Assembly: GCA_001972305.1 (NCBI GenBank)
Contig: BDDD01001471.1
Coordinates: forward strand, 137,389-201,388
Direction of reading: 5' to 3'
From: Cephalotus follicularis
Taxonomy: Eukaryota > Streptophyta > Magnoliopsida > Oxalidales > Cephalotaceae
DNA length: 64,000 bases
The notes below the pieces were generated by a model. It worked only from the letters and a program-made list of their open reading frames with translations. It had not been told where the DNA came from and made no database searches. A program made the position numbers and the translations under genes. Shown here piece after piece: positions 43,907-55,772 of this stretch; position 1 is the first letter of the stretch, and each line of letters starts with the position of its first letter.

Positions 43907-44527
43907 TCATACCTTGGAAAATGGTGATTTAGTCATCTTGCCAATAAGACAAGGCTCACAAAATGGACAGGACTCCACGTCCTGGATGACTAAAAGACCA
44001 TCCCGAACCAAACGTGTTAGTCTACCGAGACTAGGATGACCTAATCTACAATGCCATATATATGAAGGGTTTACATCGCTTATCTCTCGTTGTCTTTTAG
44101 CGCTTGTTCCAATATGAATTGTTAAAGCCATTTGTACATTAGTATTTAAAAGATATATCCCATTGTCAATGTGTCCATCACATAAAAGAACATTGTTATG
44201 TATAAGTCTACAGCCATATGCAGAAAAAGTGAGCACCATGCCCATCTTATACAAATAAGAAACAAATACAATGTTTCTAACAAGGTTCTTGACAAAATAA
44301 CAAGGATCAAATTTAATTACATGGCCATTACAATAAGACAATTCAAAAATGCCTATTGCGGTGGTGTGAATCCTCCATCCATCACCTAGACGCAAGTCCA
44401 AAGCTTTAGCCTCTCTCAGCTGTCTAGCGCCTATTAGCCCCTGCAAAGAGTTACAAATATTAGTTCTACAACCTGAATCCAAAACCCAAGTTGAACTAAC
44501 ATTGGTAGTTAGAAAAAGCTCAATCAT
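43907..44527 (-). pseudogene. Copia protease and GAG-pre-integrase domain
   Basis: 206-aa minus frame. STWVLDSGCRTNICNSLQGL (residues about 12-31) is the Copia aspartic protease start with the catalytic DSG. RLGDGWRIHTTAIG and LLCDGHIDNGIYLL follow. SYIWHCRLGHPSLGRLTRLV and then ESCPFCEPCLIGKMTKSPF form the HHCC zinc region ahead of the integrase. A stop separates it from the integrase core at 43900. The domain order protease-integrase-RT is the Copia order. No stop within the frame. Confidence 0.9.
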
Positions 44528-45438
44528 GAAAGCACATGACCTTGAGGCACCTCCTGACTTGGACTTTTGGAACGCACTGCACTATGATCTCCAATGTCCG
44601 TGGTTCAACAGTCATCATCGTGTAGCTGCTGGATCATATCAAGGACTTATCCCCCAACAACTGGCCCCGCCGGCGTAGATGCTCACTTCTCTTTCTTATT
44701 CTTCCATTTAGGTTTCATGGGCGCCTTGCCATTGGACGTAGATCCTCTCGATCCACTCCCTCTTGGAGCTGTCCAGGAAGAAGTAGATGGAAGATACATC
44801 ACATCAGACTAGGACCTCCTGTGGCCCATGTCAGCTTCAACCATACGAAGCAATTCCACAAGTTCAGGCAGATTAGTGTCCAACTTGTTCATGTGTAAAT
44901 TTGTGATGAACTCGGAGTATGATTGAAGGAGAGATGATAGTACTAGGTCAATGTAGAAATCATTGTCCATGGTAAGGTCTAACTGAGCCAACTACTCAAC
45001 AAGATGAATCATCCTCAATCCATGTGCGTGGATTGAAGTTCCCTCGGCCATCTTCGTACAGAAGAACTGACGGGACAAGTTAAACCGCTCGGTCCTTGAC
45101 CTGGATCCATACAATTCCTGAAGACGGAGAAGTATAGCTCCTAGGGTATCAAGCTTCTCGTGCTATCTTAGAAATTCTGGGACCATACCCGAAATTGCTA
45201 GGCAACGATCTTGCTCATCCTTATCTATCCATTTGGCCCTCTTGGCCTTAATCTCTTTCGACAGGTTGGCTCCCAGTTTAGAGGGGCTCTCAGTCATGAC
45301 ACAAGCAAGCTTCATGCTCGTGAGTGCTAAGCGCAGATTGCGCTGCCAATCCAAGAAGTTAGGACCCGTAAGCTTGTTTGTTTCAAGAACGCGTGATAGT
45401 GCCTTGCCAACTGACATGGTTACAAAATATGGTGACAA
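44528..45438 (-). pseudogene. Copia gag of the large minus element
   Basis: Starts at 45438 with MSPYFVTMSVGKALSRVLET and NKLTGPNFLDWQRNLRLALT, the usual UBN2-type gag start. A stop lies at 45163. It then reads ERFNLSRQFF-like sequence and, from 44991, MAQLDLTMDNDFYIDLVLSS and LVELLRMVEADMGHRRS. A basic/glycine region follows. The zinc knuckle expected before the protease is not recognisable near 44650-44600. Several stops and frameshifts; inactive. Confidence 0.85.
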
Positions 45439-45442
45439 CTAG

Positions 45443-46772
45443 CAACCTATAAAAGAAGAAACAAGAGAGAGAAATTAGCAAATCAATCCATTTATATTAT
45501 TACCATAACACTTGGTCTTTTGTAATTATTGTTCCTCCCACCATTCTAATCGTATCCCACACCCCAATATGGAATTCGGGAAGCCTCTCGCTTCCTAGTG
45601 GGGATCAGAATCTATCCAGAATACTATAGTCCTGACTGTCGTCATGCAAACCATAATACCTGGATAGGTAGGTACGTATACCAATTTACATTAGGACCAC
45701 TCGCCCATATGTAAGATCCGATACAAGATTCGGCTTACCGGCCCATATGGTACCAACTGTAGCTGTGCAAACCATATGATCCTAGTATAAGTCAAACCCA
45801 TAATCCTCAAAAAAATTAACTTGTTTTGAAACACTCACACGTGTCGATGTCCTGATGACAAAACAAAGTCATTTCCTTCCAGTGTACCTCACACTGAAAT
45901 TGAACAGAAATGGTCATACTGGGGTCCTCTGCTGTCATAGTGCCATCCCAGTATGTCCACACCACTTAACGATGACTGTGGAAGGCCAATGACAGGGCAG
46001 CCATATGCCCCGCCGCTTATGGTCTTATTATTTTGCAAATAAGAGGGATTTAGTCTCATCAATTTTAACAAATTACCAAATCCGTTTTAGATTAATTTTA
46101 ATCTTCCAATCCATTTAGATGGCTTAGCACGCGTGGACGTGTTTGGATTGTTAAAAGAAAAACATCCATCTCATGCACCCTAAAAATGGCCTGACATGGG
46201 ACATAAGCTATAAGTGATTACGTGAGGCAACGTGACAACTAGGTCTCCTAGGTCTACTAATTTAATTAACTCTATTACAATTGCTACCACGCATACATGG
46301 CCTTCAACTGGTCTTGAAATCTTCTTGATCTCCTCTTTATTCTTGATTGGTCTCCATTATTCAATTTACAACCATAGTAAAATTAAAAGAAATGAAATAC
46401 AATTGAGGGAAAAAGAGAATTCTACTCTAAGAATAAAAGAACAAGAAAATAAATAGGACGCACGTAGGCAGCCTTATTACAGATCGATTGAATTCCATTA
46501 TTGTAACAAAGAAATTAAATCAACCACACGGGGAAAACACGAAGATAGTCTGAGTCCCAAGCCTACCAGCATGCATGAGAAATTCAAAAATATAACCGAT
46601 ATATAATTGAATAAACACGTAACAATCTGGCATTCAATGGCTCATCGATTTCATTAGTGTGACCAATAAGCAACTCCTACTAAACGCAGGGCTACAACAC
46701 ATCGGCCAAAACACATATGCAATCTCCAATACACTAAACATCAAATTGAGGTCTAATTAAAGTCAATTAGGT
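45443..46772 (-). other. Untranslated leader of the large minus Copia
   Basis: About 1.3 kb between primer site and gag. No ORF worth naming and no palindrome cluster was seen. It has an uneven composition with repeated CATATG-type words near 45700-45780. Confidence 0.6.
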
Positions 46773-46787
46773 GGCTCTGATACAACT
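46773..46787 (-). other. Primer binding site of minus Copia
   Basis: Minus strand reads TGTATCAGAGCC at 46773-46784 next to the LTR end; one mismatch to TGGTATCAGAGC, as expected for initiator-Met priming. Confidence 0.75.
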
Positions 46788-49263
46788 TGTCAGTAACACG
46801 TGGCCCACGCGCAGCGGAAGACTAATCGATTCGCACATTAGGGTTTAGGGACGATTAACTTTAATTTTTCACCAATAGATTAATCCCCAAGCAATGGGAT
46901 GCCCTAATCTAGGTATGAATTGTCCCAATAAGTGCCAAGGAACCCTAATTGAACAACCAATCAAACCGAACCCAAAACAAAGCATAGGGCAAAATGGGTC
47001 TGAATGTTAGGGTTGCCATAAACCCTAAAATTGGACTCCAAACATAGGCTCACAAGGAAACACACAAAACCCTAGCCTAAAGTCCAATCAACCCATACCC
47101 TAACATCCCTAACCCTAAAGGATGACAAACAAAGAAATCCATGGAGGTTTAGCTAGGGTACACATACCCTAGCACCCACCCATTGCCATGGCACCACAAA
47201 AGGGAGAAGAAGAAGAGATTCATACAAATGGTGAAGACTCGTTCCTTCAAGACAAGCTCCCTCTACTCTTTATCCCAAAAAGCTCCAAGGTCCTCCACAA
47301 GCCACGGATGGGAGAAACAAGGATACAAGCCAAGTGTTTAGACCTATACTAAATCACTCTAGATGTAGACAACATGCAGTTTACAAGTTATCTCCACCAA
47401 TAATGACCTTTGAGTGGTGAAAGGAGGCTTGAAAATAGCTACAAAACACACCAAGCGACGTGGGCGTCGACATGTAGGCGATAGGTGTCAATGCGTACGC
47501 AAGACGGAAGAAGAGCATGCACGACAAGGAAGAGACAGAAAGAGAAAGAGAAAGAGTCAGAGTTAGTTGAAGAAGCTTCTCTCAAGCTTTTATAGTCAAA
47601 CTTTCTCTCTCCTACTGCAGCCGCCCATGAGCCTGTCTAGGCATCAACGTCGTGCGTATCATATTATCTAGGGGTCAACACCACTGATAAGATGAAACAG
47701 GCGTCGAGTCTCATTTTTTTTCGTGTCAACGCGTAAAACCCATAGAGTCAACGCGTAAACCTACTAGTTTTAAAACGTCAACACCATGCTCTTCAAATCG
47801 TTAACGTTTAGCGGCTTCATCCGGTTATGGTGTCGACGCATGCTCTCCATGGCGTCGATGCGTAAAGCTACCGGTTTTACAGTGTTAACGCAATCTATTC
47901 GCGTCAATACCCAGTAACTCAACCAGACATGGCGTCGATACATGCTCTTCATGGCGTCGACACCTAAGACAAAATTGGACATTCTCTTCCTTTTTCAAAG
48001 CCCTTTGCATGGAATATTTCATCGTTGCATTGCATGGACATAAATCAATCAAATGAAATACTCACTAGCAAAACAACATCTTCCCAGATGTTATCCTTTC
48101 ACTAAATGATATATGGCCCACCACATATCAACCTGTTCAAAGTCAGGCAGGACCCGAAAGCCTGTCGTTCTCCTGTATGATGATAAATTCGCAGAACATC
48201 CCGATTTCTGATAAGACCACTCTAACAGTACACCTATTATAAGAGCAGTCCCGGTGTGAGCTCCAGTCACCCCCCTAAATCCGTGTATTACCACATCTAT
48301 CAATCGTGGTCCGAATAGACAGTTGCTCTATCAAGTCATCGGCTTATGTGTCATGTTTCCCTCGTCATACTTGTCTACGATCACAGCCTAGGGTTTGGAT
48401 GAATGTCACCCCTAGTATTACTGTGATAACTATGAATGTATGATCGTACTGAGACTATCGTTATACCTCCCATGGGAACCTCTCGTTCCCAGTCCACCTA
48501 TGCCTGATCAGAGCTTTTAAGTCTGCAAAGTACACAGATAAATAGAGTCGATCACCCTCAGCCCAGGTGTGGCAATCCCCTATGGCGCATTCACCCATAC
48601 ATCTCAATGCAGCTACCACAAGATCCAAAGAAAACCCTTTTACCAACACTTGGCTAGCAAAGGGGAAGGCAAAAATCAAAGTCAAGCAGTCACCACACAA
48701 TGCATGACAGGTCAAAGTATAAAACGCAGGCTATAGACCTACCAGCCACCATAGACTATACACTACAGAGACCATAGGAATCCTATTGACATTGGGTATT
48801 GACTATCCAAATAGGTTTCCTATTGGTGGGTCTGTACAATGCCACGATCTCTAGCATACACCTCACATTTAGCTTTAGGGGTAAACCCAAATTGCTGCGA
48901 GATAACCATCCTCCAATGCTAACCCGGGAGAAAACTTAAAGTGACAAGTCTGCACAGTTCATCAATGGCCCAAACAAAGTGAACCTATGACTTGGAACAT
49001 TTGTCACAGGAATAAGGATCTCGTTCTCATAGCCCTATCCGCATGAGATCAAACACATTGGAAGTGACAGGGCGTTATATGACATACAGTTAATTAATTA
49101 TAATTATTATGTTCCTTTCGGTTGGTTGGGATGAGCCATAGAGCCTTGCCAATTAAATTTAATATGCACATGAAGATGAAAGGAATTCAAAATTGTATAA
49201 ATCAAGAGTGTTTATATACAAACGAGTCATATCGTGGCATACAGGGACACCCTTAACCTAACA
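46788..49263 (-). mobile_element. 5' LTR of the large minus Copia element
   Basis: 2476 bp, TGTCAGTAACAC to CCTAACA on the plus strand. It matches 24154-26616 throughout. Differences are scattered substitutions and short indels (for example one extra ACATCCCTAACCCTAAAGG-like block near 47102), so the insertion is not recent. Palindromes are at 47455-47500 and 47640-47965. Confidence 0.9.
47455..47965. repeat. C-like palindrome clusters in Copia LTR
   Basis: GGGCGTCGACATGTAGG, ATGGTGTCGACGCATGC, ATGGCGTCGATGCGTAA, ATGGCGTCGATACATGC and ATGGCGTCGACACC. Same positions as 24810-25315, with different units decayed in each LTR. Confidence 0.75.
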
Positions 49264-49268
49264 ATATG
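49264..49268. repeat. Decayed target duplication, right copy
   Basis: ATATG, partner of ATACT at 24149-24153. Confidence 0.55.
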
Positions 49269-49605
49269 ATACTAAGGGGAACCCCATGTAGCCTGACTAT
49301 GTCATCCACATACAGTTGAGCCAACCTCTCAAAGCTATAGTCCATCCGTATCGGTAAAAAGTACGCCCACTTCGTTAGTCGGTCAACTATGACCCATATG
49401 GCATCACATCTTATCTGGGTCTGAGGAAGACCTGAAAAAAAATCCATGGAAATGTGTCCCCACTTCCACTCTGGAATGGGAAGAGACTGCAATGGGCCTG
49501 AGGGTTTCTGCCGTTCTGCCTTCACCTGCTGGCAGGTCAAACACTTAGCCACATATTTTGTAATCTCCCTCTTCATGCCTCTCCACCATAGTTTTGTCAT
49601 AGATC
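49269..49605 (-). pseudogene. Gypsy integrase, N-terminal half (split gene)
   Basis: On the minus strand: MTKLWWRGMKREITKYVAKC, then CLTCQQVKAERQKPSGPLQS (zinc ligands), WGHISMDFFSGLPQTQIRCD with the first Asp, WVIVDRLTKWAYFLPIRMDY and IVRLHGVPLSI, where the frame is cut by the Copia insertion. The next residues, with the second Asp, are at 24079-24153. No stop in this part. Confidence 0.9.
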
Positions 49606-50268
49606 CAGATACATATTTGTACTACAAGGATGCATCGACCATGCCCAATAGTGTGCTTCTTCCAAGATCTCTCACTTGATAGGATCCACATGTAGCACAC
49701 AGATCCTCTGGCCAAACATCAGAACTCCATTCTCATTGATGTGGAAGTCACTCCAAAAACCTTCTCTGACTTGTCTTATGAGCTTAACCAGCAGCCAATC
49801 CTTCTCCTGGGATTCACTGATTCAGTCCACTAGCATCGATCTTACCTGCAGGGTAGCTAACATTGCACCATTATCATCCACAGACAACTCCACACCCGTA
49901 GACCTCAATTGCTCCAATAATGATAGATAAGCCAACTGTACATGAGCAAGGGAAACATAAGACTTCTTGCTCAACGAATCTGCCACTACATTGGCCTTGC
50001 CCCGGTGATAATCAATAGTGCAATCATAATCCATAATTAACTCAATCCATCTCCTCAGCCTCAAATTTAGGTGTTACTGGGTCAATAAATACTTCAAACT
50101 CTGATGGCCAATAAAGATTTTGCAAGATTCTCCATACTAATAATGCCGCCAAATCTTTAGAGCGAAATCCATTGCAGCTAATTCCAAATCATGCGTAGGA
50201 TAGTTAAGCTCATGCCTAGAAGCATAAGTTATAACTTTCCCCTACTGCATTAGAACACATCCCAAACC
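49606..50268 (-). pseudogene. Gypsy RNase H and spacer (older minus element)
   Basis: The minus frame from 50064 reads MRLRRWIELIMDYDCTIDYH and GKANVVADSLSKKSY with the last RNase H Asp. The middle part (50268-50065) has stops but retains [23 protein letters not shown] sequence. The stretch 49820-49606 is the spacer before the zinc region (LVKLIRQVREGFWSDFH-like). Clearly diverged from the plus Gypsy copies in this window. Confidence 0.8.
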
Positions 50269-51008
50269 TTATTTGAAGGCATCACTAAATACAATGAATC
50301 CACCACCTCGAGATGGAAGAGCAAAAACTGGTACTACGGTTAGTCTGCGCTTGATTTCCAGGAAGCTTTTTTCAGAATTATCTGACCACTCAAACTTAGC
50401 TTCCTTTCTTGTTAGCTTGGACAGAGGGGCCACTAACAAGGAAAAACCTTCTATAAATCTCCTGTAATGACCGGCCAACCTCATAAAACTATGTATCTCC
50501 GTAACATTTATGGGCTGCTCCAAAGCCAACAAAGCCTCAACTTTCTCCGGGTCTACTTTAATACCTTGACCCAAGATTACATGCCACAAAAATGTTACTC
50601 TGTCCAGCCAAAACTCACATTTGCTCGGCTTAGCATATAACTTATGATTTCTCAAGGTCTGCAAAACAATCCTTAAATGTTCTCCATGATCGGCCTACCT
50701 ACGCGAATACAGAATCACGTCAACGATGAACACCACTACAAAACTGTCTAGAAAAGGCTAGAAAACTCGATACATTAAATCCATAAATGTTGTCAGGGCA
50801 TTGGTCAGCCCAAATGGCAAAACCAAAAACTCATAGTGGACATAACGCATTCTAAAGGCCGTCTTGGGAACATCTTGTTCTCTAATCCTCAAATGATGAT
50901 ACCCAGAATGAAGATCTATCATCTAGAATACACAGGTTCCTTGCAACTGATCAAATAAGTCATCGATACGCGGCAATGGATATTTATTATGTATCGTGAC
51001 CTTATTTT
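50269..51008 (-). pseudogene. Gypsy reverse transcriptase (older minus element)
   Basis: It begins (minus) at about 51003 with [20 protein letters not shown] and a stop, then [40 protein letters not shown] and VVVFIVDVILYS, where the catalytic Asp pair has become Val-Asp. From 50664 the frame is open: [20 protein letters not shown] and LTRKEAKFEWSDNSEKSFLE, ending at the RNase H start. The upstream half of RT, the protease and gag are cut away at 51008 by the start of a plus Copia LTR. Confidence 0.88.
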
Positions 51009-51318
51009 TGTTAGAGTAAGGGTGTCCCTGCATGCCACGAGGTGGATCTGCATAAATATATATGTATGTATGAGATGCACTCCTTAACTGGAGATAACTC
51101 TTTAAGCTGAAGGACGGCTGCATGTATGTATATTACACTCTCTATTTATACAATCTGAATTCCTTTTCGTGTTTAATAGTGCATATTCAATCAATAATGG
51201 CAACCCGCTATATGTATATCCCAAACCATCTTAAATGGATCGGGTGATCACCATATCATCCGAGTACACATATAGTGCCCTGTCGTCGGACCATACCAGG
51301 AATAAATTCTACAGCAAA
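51009..51318 (+). mobile_element. Start of a plus Copia LTR, interrupted
   Basis: Begins TGTTAGAGTAAGGGTGTCCC and then TGCATGCCACGA. The large minus Copia LTR starts, on its own strand, TGTTAGGTTAAGGGTGTCCC, so this is a related LTR in the opposite orientation. It inserted into the RT of the older minus Gypsy. At 51319 it is interrupted by the next Gypsy; only about eight bases (58946-58953) may belong to it on the other side. Confidence 0.65.
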
Positions 51319-51323
51319 ATCGA
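51319..51323. repeat. Target duplication ATCGA, left copy
   Basis: ATCGA here and at 58941-58945 flank the Gypsy element 51324-58940 exactly. Confidence 0.92.
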
Positions 51324-51494
51324 TGAAATAACCGCAATTTCAATTAATGTATCTTGTACCCATCAATGAATAAAATGTCCTTTTGAGATGTTACGTTGGT
51401 TACCTTTTTAATCGAATGAAGTTGGAATAAAATTCTTAAATGGAAAAAAAATAAAGAAATAATTTCTGGTGTTAAACCACCGAAGCCTAAAGTC

Positions 51495-51655
51495 ACACCG
51501 TCGACGCTTTAAGCCCTGACACGTGCACAATACGCACAGTTGAAGGCTGAGATTAGGCGCCAACAGTCGACTTTTAAATGCCTAGCATCGACACTTAAAG
51601 GCGTATAAGCGTCGACGCCCACGAAGTAACCGGCGACGCTTTAGATGTGTTCTGG
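51495..51655. repeat. Type A palindrome cluster I, 5' LTR
   Basis: ACCGTCGACGCTTTAAG, AACAGTCGACTTTTAA, AGCATCGACACTTAAAG, AAGCGTCGACGCCC and CGGCGACGCTTTAG; about 170-330 bases into the LTR. Confidence 0.85.
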
Positions 51656-51925
51656 CGCAAGAACATGTGCCAGTTGGAGTGAAATGGCAGAGTTAAAATG
51701 ATGAAAGTATGGGCATGTGTCCTATAAACGTGTCAATGCTTATCAGAAGCCTTCACCAGCTGGGTAACATGCAAGGATGGAACCTTGCATGTGATCTGAA
51801 CCTGCAACCTGCAAAACACAGAAGAAAAGTGAGAGAAAAACAATGAATGAATGCATGCAAGAGGGAGAGAGAAATATGCAATGAAAGTTAAACTAGCTGA
51901 GGAAATTAAAGGCACGAAATTGAGT

Positions 51926-51937
51926 CTTTATATCAGC
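51926..51937 (+). promoter_or_regulatory. Candidate TATA box, 5' LTR of element 3
   Basis: CTTTATATCAGC, as in the other plus Gypsy LTRs. GGTAAGTAATCC at 52071, a splice-donor-like site, follows about 140 bases later. The spacing matches 32594/32730 although flanking sequence differs. Confidence 0.45.
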
Positions 51938-52574
51938 TAATCCATGAGCTGATTGAGTGTTAGAAACACTGAGAATTAGAGAGACAATATGGACAATTGC
52001 TGGAGGATTGCTAGAGGTAGAAGGAGCCTAAAGTTCAAAAAGGGGAAAACTTGGAGCATCACCTGGAATTGGTAAGTAATCCAAAATTTATTGATGTTGT
52101 TACATAGTTAATAGTATAATACTCTGATGTTAGCAACCACTGCCACTGTTAACATGATTAAGAAGGATAAAGCATGGAAGAGGAGATTGAATGTTGTATT
52201 AGTTAGAAGTTAGAAAGTTGAACTTAGAAATTAATGCTAACTTCTGATTAAATTTCCTCGATGTTGTCATAGTTAGATAACTAGCTAATGTACTGGAAGT
52301 TGCATCTAAAACCTGCAACATGCGATTATATAGATAAATTCTGAAATTTTGAAAGATTGAAGGAAGGTGAAGAACTTTGGACATAGAGAGAGAAATCAAT
52401 TTGATTTGATTTCGGGACTGCCTTAAAGGTAGGGGTTCTTGACATGTTTTTGAACCTATGACATGTACAATAAGTTGTGATGGTCAATACTTGATTTCAT
52501 GTGGAATTGAACTGAATTGGGTTGAATGTGTGTATTCCCCTATTTCGAAATTGCTCCTGGAATTCGTATGAGTG

Positions 52575-52735
52575 CCAGAAGCGCCGACGGTTACACAGAC
52601 ACTGTCAACGCTTTGGTACGAGAATGGCATATTAAAGCCTAGAAGGTAGACGCTCAAGTGTGTAGTGTCAACGCTTAGGCTCAAACCATCGACGCTTACA
52701 CAGAAACTGTCAACGCTTTAGAACAGTAGGAATAG
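52575..52735. repeat. Type A palindrome cluster II, 5' LTR
   Basis: Units AGCGCCGACGGTTA, ACTGTCAACGCTTTGG, AGGTAGACGCTC, AGTGTCAACGCTTAGG, ACCATCGACGCTTAC and ACTGTCAACGCTTTAG. In the 3' LTR the corresponding units more often keep GTCGAC. Confidence 0.85.
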
Positions 52736-53208
52736 AATTCTTAGGATCGATCGATTGATTTAATTATGGATGTAACGACCCTTGATTGCTATATTGTAGC
52801 TATTATCACTGTTATTCAATGAATTTTTCTACTGTTATGAATACATATTAAAGAATTCTACCAACCTAATGCTTTAAGCATAAATAATGATTTTTAACAG
52901 TTTTCTAACGGAAAATCTTATTATCCTACAACTGTTATTTTCCTCTTAATAGAGGCACTGCTACTGTTTAGTTCTCACAAGAGAACCACTGACTGAATTG
53001 GTACGTTTTCTACAAACGAAAGCTACTGTATATTGCATAATATATCTTTATGTAATATTATCACTGAATTGAATGAATTGATTGTCTATGTTATTGCCGA
53101 TTAGTCGAGTGATGGCAATGTCACTGGCTAACGGAGGTGGTCCTATGTGCCAGGAGTTGGCTAGAGTACACACCAAAACTGCCTGCAATGCAGAGCTTGA
53201 TTGTTAAC

Positions 53209-54117
53209 GGTGGATTTGGCCGAGATCTGGAGCGGTTCATGAGACAGAATCCTCCGACATTCAACGGTGAACTGAATGCTACTGTGGCCGAGCAGTGGAT
53301 TAGAGATTTGGAGAAGATATTTACTGCTTTGGAGTGTACTAATGAGCAGAATCTCAACTTTGCTGTATACTGCTTATGGGGCGAGGCTACTTATTGGTGG
53401 GAAAGGACCGAAGCAAAGTGGGAATCTCGTGGATTTGAAAGGACTTGGGAGAGATTTCAGTATGAGTTCCTTGAAGCTTATGTGCCACAGATAGAACGTG
53501 ACCGGAGGGAGACTGAACTGATGGAGTTACGTCAAGGACATATGACGGTAGCTCAGTACCAGACCAGATTTGTAGAACTGGCAAGACATACACCTTATCT
53601 TGTGGAGGGTGAATCACGGATGATACGAAGGTTTCTCAAGGGCCTTCGACCTGACATCAGATCTAAGTTGTTGATGTTGCAGCTAACCTCTTTTGTAGAT
53701 GTTGCTAAGAGGGCGATGATTCTTGAAGAAGATGCTAATGAGAAAAGGGCGAAACGGACTCGTACTAATCAATCGAGGGCCGCACAGTCACAGGGGCAAG
53801 GAAGTAACAATCCTTCTAAATCAGCAAAGTCTGGTAACCGGGGACAAGGAGGTTCTCCAAGCAGTAACTCACGGCCAAGGACTCCTAGCAGAATCAGTCA
53901 ATAGAATTCAGGTGGATGTACTTGCTATGGTCGTAAGAACCATGATGAGACCGAGTGCAGGAAGAAGATGCGAAAATGCTTGAGATGTGGTTCACAGGAT
54001 CACATGATGAATAATTGCCCAATGATGAGGGATCAAGCAAGCGGCCAACAAGGAAGTGCTGGTGCTAGTGGTAGTGTTGCGGCTGCTTAACCGCGGAAGC
54101 ACATAGGGAAAGGGATT
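53209..54117 (+). pseudogene. Gypsy gag with two zinc knuckles, element 3
   Basis: Enters inside gag at GFGRDLERFMRQNPPTFNGE. An ATG at 53137 opens the frame inside LTR sequence but is a product of the deletion. The frame contains ATVAEQWIRDLEKIFTALEC, ATYWWERTEAKWE, TWERFQYEFLEAYVPQIERD, LRQGHMTVAQYQTRFVELAR and FLKGLRPDIRSKLLMLQL, then a basic Ser/Gln-rich tail. A stop at 53902 is followed, in the same frame, by CTCYGRKNHDETEC and CLRCGSQDHMMNNC, both complete CCHC knuckles. Another stop is at 54088. The frame leads unbroken into the protease. Confidence 0.9.
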
Positions 54118-54690
54118 GTGAAAGGTAGGGTCTACACCTTATATAAAGATGATGTGCCAGAATCTACTACTGTTGTGGGAGGTACTATCTATATATCTGG
54201 CATACTAGCTCATGTATTGATTGAACCTGGTGCGACGCATTCATTCATTGCATCTGAATTTACTCGCAAATTTCATGGTATTACTTCTAGACTACCTTAT
54301 GTATTGGAGGTGAGTACTCCTGCTGGTACTTGTCTTCTATCTGATACTGTTATGAAAGATTGTGAGATCATGATAGCTAGAATCCAGTTATCAGCTGACT
54401 TGATAGTGTTACCTATCCAGGATTTTGATGTAATTTTGGGGATGGACTGGCTGTATGCTCATCATGCTTGTGTTGATTGCTACAACAATATGATGACATT
54501 TTACCTTCAAGATGGGACTGAGTCCAAGTTTATCAGGGAGAAGAATGTTTCTGCTCCGATCATTTCATATACCCGAGCACAGAAGTATCTCAAGCAAGGA
54601 TGTGAGGGCTATTTGGCGTATGTGATCGATCATACAAAAGGTACGCCTAGTATTGAACAAGTGCCTGTTGTATGTCAATTTCCTGATGTA
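54118..54690 (+). pseudogene. Gypsy protease and linker, element 3
   Basis: [20 protein letters not shown], then [20 protein letters not shown]: the catalytic Asp of the related copies is Glu here, which should abolish cleavage. [20 protein letters not shown], then the linker [17 protein letters not shown] and [14 protein letters not shown] follow. The frame has no stop in this part and continues into RT. Confidence 0.9.
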
Positions 54691-55184
54691 TTTCCAGATG
54701 AACTCACTTCGTTACCACCGGAGAGGAATATAGAGTTCAGTATTGAGCTATTGCCTGGAACTGCTCCTATATCCAGAGCACCGTACCGAATGGCTCCTGC
54801 TGAACTGAAGGAGTTGAAGACTCAATTGCAGGATTACCTTGACAAGGGATTTATCAGACCGAGTGTATCACCGTGGGGAGCACCGGTCCTGTTTGTGAAA
54901 AGGAAGGATGGATCGATGCGGGTATGCATCGATTACCGGCTGCTAAATCAGGTGACTGTGAAGAACAAGTATCCTCTGCCACATATTGAGGAATTGTTCG
55001 ACCAATTGCAAGGCTCAAATGTATTCTCCAAACTTGACCTAAGAACGGGTTATCATCAGTTGAGGATCAGAGAGGGTGATGTGGAGAAGACCGCATTTCG
55101 AACCAGATATGGGCACTATGAATTTTTGATACTGCCGTTTGGTTTGACGAATGCTCCTGCAGCCTTTATGTGTTTGATGAACAG
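54691..55184 (+). pseudogene. Gypsy reverse transcriptase (palm deleted), element 3
   Basis: [96 protein letters not shown] (first catalytic Asp), and [18 protein letters not shown]. It then jumps in frame at about 55184 to [20 protein letters not shown], removing the segment with the catalytic Asp pair (about 390 bases relative to the copy at 35400). This copy has exactly the fingers region that element 1 has lost. Confidence 0.9.
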
Positions 55185-55772
55185 ACTGACTCAGAAGAAG
55201 TCAAGTTTTGTGTGGGATGATTCCTGTGAGGAAAGTTTTCAAGAGTTGAAGAGTCGGTTGATTTCGGCTCCAGTGTTGGCATTACCGGAGGGTAATGAGG
55301 GTTTCACAGTCTATACTGATGCTTCTGGAAAAGGATTGGGATGCGTTCTTATGCAACATGGTAGGTTGATTGCATACGCATCAAGGAAGTTAAAGTCATA
55401 TGAGGAAAATTATCCTGTACATGATCTTGAGTTGGCAGCCATAGTGTTTGCTTTGCAGAAATGGAGGCACTACCTCTATGGTGCGTAGTTTGAGATCTTT
55501 ACCGACCATAAGAGTTTGAAGTATTTGTTTTCCCAGAAGGAGATCAACATGAGACAGAGGCGATTGGTCGAATTCTTTAATGACTATAATTGCAACATTC
55601 AATACCACCCGGAAAAGGCGAATGTAGTGGATGATGCGCTGAGTCGCAAGGCAATGATTGCTAGAGCAATGGTTTCACAGTGGAAGCTATTGGAGGAATT
55701 TCAGAGATGGAATCCGTTCACAGTTTCCCGTGGAGTTATTGTGGCAAGTCATAGAGCACAACCGAAACTTTA
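55185..55772 (+). pseudogene. Gypsy RNase H and spacer, element 3
   Basis: [20 protein letters not shown] with the first Asp, [18 protein letters not shown] with the Glu, a stop at 55486, then in the same frame [12 protein letters not shown] sequence ([20 protein letters not shown]) and YHPEKANVVDDALSRKAMI with the last Asp. It ends at ASHRAQPKL and a stop near 55771. At that point the spacer and the integrase zinc region are deleted. Confidence 0.88.

Larger units (their letters stand above)
51324..53208 (+). mobile_element. 5' LTR of Gypsy element 3 (3'-truncated)
   Basis: Starts TGAAATAACCGCAATTTC (TGTAATAACC with one change) and aligns with the 3' LTR from 56875. It is cut at about 53208, where gag sequence begins in its middle, so the LTR end, primer site and gag start are deleted. 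Type A clusters are at 51495-51655 and 52575-52735. The target copies at both ends show that the deletion came after, or together with, integration. Confidence 0.88.

Noticed and set aside
53137..53208. ATG at 53137 as the gag start of element 3
   Set aside because: These 24 codons are LTR sequence joined to gag by a deletion; other gag copies start with a basic MDLRR-type leader.
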